Program-made: the position numbers and the translations under genes | Part shown: positions 1 to 5,500 of the stretch, piece after piece | Layout: the number at the start of each line of letters is the position of its first letter | Position numbering within the stretch: the stretch's first letter is position 1 | Origin: Gammaproteobacteria bacterium | Lineage (GTDB): Bacteria; Pseudomonadota; Gammaproteobacteria; Steroidobacterales; JACDCP01 | Reading direction: 5' to 3' | NCBI GenBank assembly: GCA_013817465.1 | Contig: JACDCP010000070.1 | Location: 1-11,894 of the forward strand | Length of the DNA stretch: 11,894 nt | Notes under the pieces: model-generated | What the model was told of the DNA's origin: nothing | Databases searched by the model: none | What the model saw: only the letters and a program-made list of their open reading frames with translations

Positions 1-81
1 GGCTATGCCCTCGATTCGGACGGCACCGCGCATGACGCGGTTATCTTCTACAAGACACTAAATCAAGCCGAGCCGCGGTGA
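1..81 (+). CDS. 3' end of an unidentified upstream reading frame (partial)
   Basis: Frame 1 is open from the window edge to a TGA at 79-81 and encodes 26 residues ending in the sequence FYKTLNQAEPR. The other two forward frames close earlier (TAA at 59-61 and a stop near base 31), so this is the only forward frame that could be the tail of a gene starting outside the window. The stretch is too short to assign a family, and an open run of this length in GC-rich DNA can occur by chance. Confidence 0.3.
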   Translation, partial: GYALDSDGTAHDAVIFYKTLNQAEPR

Positions 82-88
82 ATCTGCC

Positions 89-310
89 CTGAACATTCTC
101 CACGCTATTGGAAACACATCGATGGTTCGACTGCGCAAGGTCGTACCACCCAGGTGTGCGGACGTCTTCGTGAAGCTCGAGTGGGAGAACCCCATCGGCA
201 GCGTCAAAGATCGGATGGTACGCGCCGTGATTTCGCGCGCGGAGGCGGACGGTCGGCTGAAGCCCGGAGACACTGTCGTCGACTACTGGACCGACCAGCT
301 CAACAACCAA
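89..310 (+). pseudogene. Cysteine synthase (PLP-dependent) remnant with internal deletion
   Basis: Translated from about base 89, the frame reads LNILHAIGNTSMVRLRK and continues to KPGDTVV. This is the N-terminal signature of the cysteine synthase/cystathionine beta-synthase family, including the PLP-lysine motif GSVKDR (lysine codon 206-208). The family then normally shows Y-TGGSTG and a long middle region. Here the frame jumps at about 284 to YWTDQLNNQ, which resembles the WTDQLNN segment found much later in family members. The central domain and the whole C-terminal half are therefore missing. The codon at the expected start is CTG, possibly a decayed ATG; the first in-frame ATG (122) falls inside the conserved IGNT-LVRL block. 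The frame stays open into the following hydrolase gene, so an apparent 578-residue fusion exists on paper. Family assignment of the first segment is firm; the second segment and the deletion are inference. Confidence 0.7.
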
Positions 311-377
311 GGTTTCACCCACGGCGGAATTGAGAGTTCGCCGAATCGCTACGCCCCTGAGGGCTTGGCGACTGAAT

Positions 378-382
378 GGGAG
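378..382 (+). promoter_or_regulatory. Ribosome binding site deciding the hydrolase start
   Basis: GGGAG lies nine bases before the ATG at 392. This ATG is followed directly by a signal-peptide-like sequence, which supports it over the upstream in-frame ATG at 122, which lies in cysteine synthase remnant sequence. Confidence 0.5.
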
Positions 383-391
383 CACGTAACG

Positions 392-1858
392 ATGAAGAGT
401 TGGCCTGCCAGGCTGATACTGACGGTCATGATCCCTGTGACGGTGTCATCGCCTCACGCAAAAGACGCCGTCGACACGAAACCCGGCTTCGAAAATCTGC
501 TGCGCCGGGCGATTGTCGTGAAAGACGAGCCGGCCGATCGGCACTCGCTTTCGGCACGAATGGCGCACTACAAGGTTCCGGGATTGAGCGTCGCCATTAT
601 CGAAGGCTGCAAAGTGGTGGAGGCACGAGGTTTCGGTGAGGTTGAGGTCGATGGCGTCGCAGTCCAGCCGGATACGCTGTTCCAGGCGGCGTCGATCAGC
701 AAGCCCGTCACCGCGCTCGCGGTCCTGCGGCTGGTCGAGCAGGACAAGCTGTCGCTCGACGCCGATGTCCGCACAGGTTTGAAGACATGGATGCTGCCCG
801 ACAGTCCGTTGCTGAAAGAACACCCGGTCACGCTGCGCACGCTTCTGAGCCACAGCGCCGGCCTCAACGTGCACGGCTTTGGCGGCTATCCGGTGGGAGC
901 GGCGCTCCCCACCACAAGCCAGATTCTCGATGGCTTTTCGCCCGCGAACTCTGAACCCATCCGGGTGCAGAGCCCCCCGGGCTCGCGATCGAGCTATTCC
1001 GGCGGCGGCTACGTCGTTACCCAGCTTCTAATGACTGATTCGACCGCCAAACCATTTCCTGAAGTCATGCGCAACCTCGTCCTTGCGCCTGTCGGAATGG
1101 CCGATAGCACGTTTGAGCAACCGCTTCCCGTCCGGCTGACGGCAAGTGCCGCGACAGGTCATCTGTTCAGCGGAAAGCCGGTCCCCGGCAAGTGGCATGT
1201 TTACCCTGAAATGGCGGCGGCCGGCCTATGGACGACCCCCCGCGATCTCGCCCGGCTGGCGATTGCGGTCATGCGCGCAAGTCAGGCCGCGCCTGACGCG
1301 ATTGTCAGCAAGTCGGCGGCTGCCAGCATGCTGAACGCTCAGATTGCCGATCGCAGTCTGGGGTGGGAAGTCGATGGCGAAGGCAAGGCGCGCAGCTTCG
1401 GCCACGGCGGCGCCAACGAAGGATATGGTGCAGTGATGATTGCTTATCCCGAAACATGCCAGGGTGCAGCCGTCATGACCAACGCAGATGGAGGCAGGTT
1501 GTTAGTCAACGAAGTACTTCGCGCCATCGCTGACACCTATCATTGGGCCGATGCGATGCCGTCGGCCGAGCAGGAGAGGATCGGCGTCACGCCCGCGATC
1601 ATTACGCGCTTCGCCGGCGCCTACCGGCTCAAGGACGTCACTCTCGAGATCGCCGCGGACAAAGTTGGCGGACTGACCTTGAGCTGGGAAGGGCTGACCA
1701 GCGAACCGCTGCTGGCATCGCCAAATGGCCTGTTCGCGCCCGACAGTGGCCTCGTCGTGGAAACGAAAGAAGCAGCAGCCGCCTCGGCCCAAACACTGAC
1801 GCTGTATTATGTTGAGACCAACACTGGCAAATACGAAGCCGCACGGATCGCGCCCTGA
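392..1858 (+). CDS. Exported serine hydrolase, class C beta-lactamase/penicillin-binding family
   Basis: This 488-residue protein belongs to the serine beta-lactamase-like superfamily (PF00144: AmpC, esterase EstB, D-aminopeptidase and relatives). Visible active-site motifs are S101-I-S-K104 (nucleophile and general base in SxxK), Y202-S-G (the tyrosine motif) and H338-G-G (equivalent to KTG/HxG). The N-terminus has a basic start (MKSWPAR), a hydrophobic run and a likely signal peptidase site near residue 24, so the enzyme probably acts in the periplasm or outside the cell. A C-terminal stretch of about 90 residues after residue 400 looks like the lipocalin-like tail many family members carry. 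The start at 392 is chosen for its ribosome binding site and signal peptide; the reading frame is open further upstream through a cysteine synthase relic. The substrate cannot be told from sequence: the family includes esterases and peptidases as well as beta-lactamases. The HGG third motif, rather than KTG, leans towards an esterase or peptidase. Confidence 0.9.
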   Translation: MKSWPARLILTVMIPVTVSSPHAKDAVDTKPGFENLLRRAIVVKDEPADRHSLSARMAHYKVPGLSVAIIEGCKVVEARGFGEVEVDGVAVQPDTLFQAASISKPVTALAVLRLVEQDKLSLDADVRTGLKTWMLPDSPLLKEHPVTLRTLLSHSAGLNVHGFGGYPVGAALPTTSQILDGFSPANSEPIRVQSPPGSRSSYSGGGYVVTQLLMTDSTAKPFPEVMRNLVLAPVGMADSTFEQPLPVRLTASAATGHLFSGKPVPGKWHVYPEMAAAGLWTTPRDLARLAIAVMRASQAAPDAIVSKSAAASMLNAQIADRSLGWEVDGEGKARSFGHGGANEGYGAVMIAYPETCQGAAVMTNADGGRLLVNEVLRAIADTYHWADAMPSAEQERIGVTPAIITRFAGAYRLKDVTLEIAADKVGGLTLSWEGLTSEPLLASPNGLFAPDSGLVVETKEAAAASAQTLTLYYVETNTGKYEAARIAP

Positions 1859-2152
1859 GAGCATCGGTCACTCCCGGCAAATTTCCCACCGGATGAAACG
1901 GACCATCAGCCCGGCTGCCGCTGCAGGAGTGCTGGCGAATTGAGCGGCGGCTTTCCGCTGGCGCTTCAACGCCGGCCGGGCAAGCTGAGCGTCAGGAGGC
2001 AACCGGATCCAGGACTCGAGAAGGATGAGAGCGCTCGCATGGTGTGGATTCGTCGCCCCCATACTTCGGATCAGCTTGATCCTGGTGCCGGGGTTTCCCG
2101 ATCCCGGCAACCATTGAGTCTGAATTCGCTGCGATAAGAGGATGCAAGCGCG
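1859..2152. other. Gene-poor gap before the carbonic anhydrase
   Basis: No intact gene was seen in these 294 bases. The gap holds a 16-codon plus-strand frame (ATG at 1893) with no recognisable product, a probable membrane-protein relic at 2027-2119, and a 7-bp hairpin (TGCCGGG at 2086-2092 with CCCGGCA at 2103-2109) without a T-run. An 80-codon minus-strand frame over most of the gap resembles nothing I know. The promoter of the carbonic anhydrase gene presumably lies here, but no convincing -35/-10 pair stood out. Confidence 0.5.
2027..2119 (+). pseudogene. Possible N-terminal relic of a DUF998-type membrane protein
   Basis: A 30-codon frame begins MRALAWCGFVAPILRISLIL and ends ...PGFPDPGNH before a TGA. 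The pattern of a small basic start, A-x-x-G-x-x-AP-[IV]-L, a hydrophobic run, and then RPGY/DPG resembles the first transmembrane helix of DUF998 family proteins. The next frame (ESEFAAIRG) loosely recalls the QFISELGA block that follows in that family, which would need a frame change. No ribosome binding site at usable spacing is seen. This is pattern recognition from a short stretch and may be coincidence. Confidence 0.27.
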
Positions 2153-2782
2153 ATGATTGCTGCATTGGAGGCACTCCTGCGTCTGAAGGAGGGGAATGAT
2201 CGTTTCGTGGCAGATCTGCGAGGCCGCGACGCATCAGGTGGACAGACGCGCCGCAACGAGCTGGCTGCAGACCAGGAGCCGTTCGCCATCGTTCTCGGAT
2301 GCTCGGACTCGCGGGTGCCGGCGGAGATCGTCTTCGACCAGGGGCTCGGCGATCTGTTCGTCATCCGGGTAGCCGGCAACATCGTCGCGCCTTCTCAGGT
2401 CGGCAGCGTCGAGTTCGCGGCAGAACGATTCCGCACCCGGCTCGTCGTGGTTCTGGGCCATTCCATGTGCGGCGCCATCCTGGCGACGCTGGAAGAGCTC
2501 GAGCGCTCACGGGAGAGTCAGTCGCCGAATCTCCGTTCCATCGTCGATCGCATTCGGCCGGCCGTGGAGGGGTTAGTGTCGACCGAGCCCCGGCTGAACC
2601 GGGATGTGCTGGTGCAGTATGCAGTGCGGGCCAACATCCGCGCCTCGGCAAGCCAACTGCGCCACGGTTCGCCCGTTCTCGAGCAACTGATCGAAAAAGA
2701 CGGGCTGCTCATCGTCGGTGCCGAGTATTCGCTGGACACCGGCGTCGTGGATTTCTTCGATGGCGCGCCGGCGCCGGATTGA
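2153..2782 (+). CDS. Beta-class carbonic anhydrase
   Basis: This 209-residue enzyme interconverts CO2 and bicarbonate in the cytoplasm. It is the normal length for bacterial beta-class enzymes. The zinc site is complete: C50-x-D52-x-R54 (in GCSDSRVPAE), then H103-x-x-C106 (in LGHSMCGAI). D52 and R54 form the catalytic dyad. The RVAGNIV strand and the C-terminal Y-LDTGVVDF block are also typical. AAGAGGA about ten bases upstream supports the ATG at 2153; the ATG at 2142 is out of frame. The protein has no signal peptide. The gene stands alone on its strand between gene relics and a convergent damaged gene, so context adds nothing to its role beyond bicarbonate supply for carboxylation reactions. 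Confidence 0.96.
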   Translation: MIAALEALLRLKEGNDRFVADLRGRDASGGQTRRNELAADQEPFAIVLGCSDSRVPAEIVFDQGLGDLFVIRVAGNIVAPSQVGSVEFAAERFRTRLVVVLGHSMCGAILATLEELERSRESQSPNLRSIVDRIRPAVEGLVSTEPRLNRDVLVQYAVRANIRASASQLRHGSPVLEQLIEKDGLLIVGAEYSLDTGVVDFFDGAPAPD

Positions 2783-3224
2783 AGCAGCAGCATTGAGGAC
2801 GCGTTCTTCAGCTGCGCCGACATCGAGCTCGTGCTCTTCGCCGGATTCGATGGCAATTGCGCCGGCGTCTCGCGGCGGATTCGTCAGCACGCGCACGTCG
2901 TAACTGCCGGGCTCGAGCTCGACCGGCTCGCCGTTGACCGTGCCGCTCGCGACGACCTCTCCGTCGCGGAGCACCTGAAAGGGGACGCGCAGCGAACCGC
3001 GCATGGCGTCACTGCGCTCGGAAGCGCCGGCCTCATCGACACTGATGAAGTCATTTGCGTCGCCCGGGCCGGTCCAGGCGAATTCTATCGTGCTGCCTGC
3101 GGGCGCTGTCTCCGACGCCGTCAGGGTCGCTTCCGCCTGTCCGGGTTCCTGCGCAGCGACTGCGCTGAATAACGCGAGCAAGAAGCGCGGCCAGCGCGCG
3201 TGACGCCAATTGTCTCGCCTGCAT
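2573..3224 (-). pseudogene. Frameshifted gene for a small exported protein
   Basis: The gene starts at an ATG at 3224, seven bases after an AAGGA ribosome binding site that overlaps the stop of the acyl-CoA dehydrogenase gene. It encodes MQARQLASRALAALL and then leaves frame. Removing one base within 3182-3185 joins this to a frame reading LLALFSAVAAQEPG, giving a textbook signal peptide with an AxA-type site (AVAA/QE). The mature part has a segment APAGSTIEFAWTGPGD-ND-FIS and then VLRDGEVV...ELEPGSYDVRVLTNP. Both recall the beta-sandwich segments found beside VWA domains in exported bacterial proteins, but no VWA domain is present. After ESGEEHELDV (near 2815) no stop occurs, and the frame runs antisense through the last 210 bases of the carbonic anhydrase gene to 2573. 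That tail looks non-genuine, so the C-terminus may be damaged too. A sequencing error at the frameshift cannot be excluded. A TTG at 3181 would give an unbroken frame but a clipped signal peptide. Confidence 0.6.
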
Positions 3225-3231
3225 GGTTCCG

Positions 3232-3236
3232 TCCTT
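3232..3236 (-). promoter_or_regulatory. Ribosome binding site of the frameshifted exported-protein gene
   Basis: AAGGA on the minus strand lies seven bases before the ATG at 3224 and overlaps the TGA of the upstream dehydrogenase gene. This indicates translational coupling and fixes 3224 as the ancestral start, which in turn exposes the frameshift that follows. Confidence 0.55.
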
Positions 3237-4402
3237 CAGCGTAATCCCGTTTCCTGGCGGGCGATGACCAGGCGCTGGATCTCGCTCGTGCCTTCGTAGA
3301 TTTCCGTGATCTTGGCGTCGCGGAAGTAACGCTCCACCGGCAGCTCCTTGCTGTAGCCCATGCCGCCGTGGATCTGCACGGCTTGGTGCGTGACCCACAT
3401 CGCCGTTTCCGACGCGAACAGCTTCGCCATGCTGGCGTTGAGCGTATTGCGCCCGCCTTTCCCGGTGCGCGCTTTCGTCCAGGCGGCGCGCAGGGTCAGC
3501 AGGCGCGCGGCCTCGATGCGCATCTTCATGTCTGCAATTTTCGCCTGCGTCATCTGAAAGCTGCCGATCGGCGTGCCGAAGGCCTTGCGTTCGCGGGCGA
3601 ATTCGAGGCTCGCCTCATAAGCCGCGCGTGCAATACCGACTGCCTGGGCGGCGATGCCGATGCGGCCCGAATCGAGCATGGACATCGCGATCCGGAAGCC
3701 GGTGCCTTCCTCGCCGATGCGGTGCTCAACCGGGCAGCGGTAGTCGGCCAGCTCGATCTCGCAGGTCGCGGAAGCGCGAATCCCGAGCTTCGGCTCGGCC
3801 TTGCCGCGCACGAAACCCTCCTTCTCCGTGTCGATGACGAAGGCACTGATGCCGCGTGCGCCAGCCTCCATGTCGGTGCGCGCGAACAGCAGAATGTAAC
3901 GGGCGACGGGCCCTGAGGTGATCCAGGATTTCTTGCCGTTGAGGACGTAGTGGCTGCCGTCCCCGGAAAGCTCCGCGCGCGTGCGCATGTTGGCGGCGTC
4001 GGAGCCCGATTGCGGCTCCGTCAACGCGTACGCGCCGATCGCCTGGCCCGATGCGATCGGCGTGACGAACTCGTGCTTCTGAGCTTCATTGCCGTTGCGC
4101 ATGATGCCGTTGCAGTAAAGAGAATTGTTGACGGAGATGATCGTGCCGTGCGCGGCGTCGGCCGCCGAGATTTCCTCCATCATGAGCGCGAAGCCGATGG
4201 CGTCGAGGCCGGCGCCGCCGTATTCCTCGGGGACTTCGACGCCCATGAAGCCGAGCTCGCCGGCCTTGGCGATGGTCGCCGATGGAAATTCACCGCTGCG
4301 ATCGTGCTCTGCGGCGACGGGCACAATCTCGCTTTGCGCGAACTCGCGCGCGGCGGACTGGATCATCTGCTGGTCGTCGGTCAGTTGGAAGTCCATGGAC
4401 AT
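3236..4402 (-). CDS. Acyl-CoA dehydrogenase (short-chain/butyryl type)
   Basis: This 388-residue FAD flavoenzyme introduces the trans-2,3 double bond into acyl-CoA in the first step of fatty acid or branched-chain amino acid breakdown, passing electrons to ETF. The full three-domain fold is present. AYALTEPQSGSDA (124-136) is family signature 1. WITSG (160-164) contributes to flavin binding. The C-terminal block runs from QIHGGMGY through ERYFRDAKITEIYEGTSEIQR. E370 in IYEGT is the catalytic base in the position used by short- and medium-chain enzymes. The start could be ATG at 4402 or, better spaced from GAAGA, the ATG two codons later (4396). The gene lies head to head with a dehydratase gene, and a small exported-protein gene follows 11 bases downstream. 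The exact acyl chain preference is not readable here; isobutyryl-CoA and 2-methylbutyryl-CoA enzymes look very similar. Confidence 0.95.
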   Translation of the reverse strand: MSMDFQLTDDQQMIQSAAREFAQSEIVPVAAEHDRSGEFPSATIAKAGELGFMGVEVPEEYGGAGLDAIGFALMMEEISAADAAHGTIISVNNSLYCNGIMRNGNEAQKHEFVTPIASGQAIGAYALTEPQSGSDAANMRTRAELSGDGSHYVLNGKKSWITSGPVARYILLFARTDMEAGARGISAFVIDTEKEGFVRGKAEPKLGIRASATCEIELADYRCPVEHRIGEEGTGFRIAMSMLDSGRIGIAAQAVGIARAAYEASLEFARERKAFGTPIGSFQMTQAKIADMKMRIEAARLLTLRAAWTKARTGKGGRNTLNASMAKLFASETAMWVTHQAVQIHGGMGYSKELPVERYFRDAKITEIYEGTSEIQRLVIARQETGLR

Positions 4403-4425
4403 TCTTCGTATTGAGCGGACAGCGT

Positions 4426-4454
4426 ATTATGGCATACGAGATGAAGACGCTGAA
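4426..4454 (-). promoter_or_regulatory. Candidate promoter of the acyl-CoA dehydrogenase gene
   Basis: On the minus strand, CATAAT (4426-4431) is a five-of-six match to a sigma-70 -10 box. A weak -35 (TTCAGC, 4449-4454) sits 17 bases upstream. It would start transcription about 20 bases before the dehydrogenase ATG and lies inside the first codons of the divergent gene, because the two starts are only 26 bases apart. The -35 match is poor. Confidence 0.3.
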
Positions 4455-5439
4455 TGCAGACCTGCCGCTCGAGGACATCCGCGCCACCCGGGAAGCGTTG
4501 GGTGAGCGCGTCGCGCTCACGCCCGTGCATCCCTGGAAGAGCCTGCGCGTCGATGAGTCTCTCGGCGCTCGCACGGAGGTCTGGCTGAAGCTCGAGCTGC
4601 TGCAGCGGACCGGCACGTTCAAGCCTCGGGGCGCGCTGTCCAATCTGCTCGCGGCTGATGAAAAAACGCTGTCGCGCGGCGTGACCGCGGTGAGCGCCGG
4701 CAATCATGCCATCGCCACTGCTTATGCCGCGCGGACACTCGGCACGAATGCCAAGGTCGTCATGATCCGCAGCGCCAATCCGTTCCGGGTCGAGCAGTGC
4801 CGCCGTTACGGCGCCGAAGTCGTGTTCGCGGAAAACGTGCACACGGCGTTCGACACCGTGCGCGAGATCGAGAGCGAGGAGGGGCGGATTTTCGTGCACC
4901 CGTTCGAAGGCGTGCGCACGACGCTCGGCACGGCGACGGTCGGCCTCGAATGGTGCGAGCAGGTGCCGGACATGGATGCCGTCATCGTGCCGATCGGGGG
5001 AGGCGGGCTCTGCGCGGGCATCGCCACGGCGGTCAAGCATCTGCAACCGGACTGCGAAGTCTTTGGCGTCGAGCCGGAGGGCGCGGACACTATGCACCGC
5101 AGCTTCGCCGCCGGCGAGGCGGTCGCTATCGACCGTGTGGACACGATTGCGGACAGCCTCGCGGCGCCGCACGCGGCGCCATTCTCGTTCGCGCTCTGTC
5201 ACCGCTACGTGGATGAGCTCGTAAAGATTTCCGATGACGACATGCGTGCGGCCATGCGGCTCATCTTCGACGAGCTCAAGTTTGCCGTGGAGCCCGCCTG
5301 CGCCGCAGCCACCGCAGCGCTGTTCGGCCCGTTGCGGGAGCGACTTACAGGGCGGCGCGTGGGCGTCATCCTGTGCGGCTCGAACATCGACCTCGAGACC
5401 TTCCGGCGCCACATGAGTGAGGCGCCGCCGGCCGGCTGA
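4429..5439 (+). CDS. PLP-dependent threonine/serine dehydratase family protein
   Basis: This 336-residue fold-type II PLP enzyme resembles catabolic threonine dehydratases, serine racemases and hydroxyaspartate dehydratases. TGTFKPRG carries the Schiff-base lysine K65. SAGNHA (89-94) and GGGGL (190-194) hold the cofactor, the latter being the phosphate-binding glycine loop. CGSNID (316-321) stands where the family has SGGNID, the residue facing the pyridine nitrogen. There is no C-terminal ACT regulatory domain, so it is the short, catabolic-like type rather than the isoleucine-inhibited IlvA. The frame is open upstream of 4429, but that part is antisense to the dehydrogenase gene. ATG at 4429 has a GAGCGGA-like ribosome site; ATG at 4441 is an alternative. 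If it deaminates threonine, the 2-oxobutanoate would feed propionyl-CoA metabolism, which might relate to the neighbouring acyl-CoA dehydrogenase; this link is inference. Confidence 0.88.
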   Translation: MAYEMKTLNADLPLEDIRATREALGERVALTPVHPWKSLRVDESLGARTEVWLKLELLQRTGTFKPRGALSNLLAADEKTLSRGVTAVSAGNHAIATAYAARTLGTNAKVVMIRSANPFRVEQCRRYGAEVVFAENVHTAFDTVREIESEEGRIFVHPFEGVRTTLGTATVGLEWCEQVPDMDAVIVPIGGGGLCAGIATAVKHLQPDCEVFGVEPEGADTMHRSFAAGEAVAIDRVDTIADSLAAPHAAPFSFALCHRYVDELVKISDDDMRAAMRLIFDELKFAVEPACAAATAALFGPLRERLTGRRVGVILCGSNIDLETFRRHMSEAPPAG

Positions 5440-5500
5440 AGCCGGACCTGGTTCAGGTACCGGGCACCGGCACCCGTTTGGCCGGTTGAAGGCGGCCCTA
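5431..5500. repeat. Pair of REP-like palindromes between convergent genes
   Basis: CCGGCT-GA-AGCCGG (5432-5445) is a perfect 6-bp palindrome around GA; it contains the TGA of the dehydratase gene. A second, degenerate copy GGCCGGTTGAAGGCGGCC spans 5480-5497 and touches the aceK stop codon. Both are followed by CCT and share the pattern GG-C/G-GG-YTGAA-R-CC with the sharper pair at 8591-8659. They sit in the 58-base gap where two genes converge, a usual place for REP elements, and may serve as transcript 3' ends. Confidence 0.45.

Noticed and set aside
122..391. Genuine N-terminal cysteine synthase domain fused to the hydrolase
   Set aside because: The cysteine synthase part lacks its central and C-terminal regions, while the hydrolase has its own ribosome site, start and signal peptide at 392. 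An internal signal peptide behind a cytoplasmic fragment makes a working fusion unlikely.
4381..5412. A 343-codon minus-strand open frame opposite the dehydratase gene
   Set aside because: It is low-complexity (R, A, H, D-rich) and without domains; the plus strand encodes a complete PLP enzyme. It is a shadow of codon bias.
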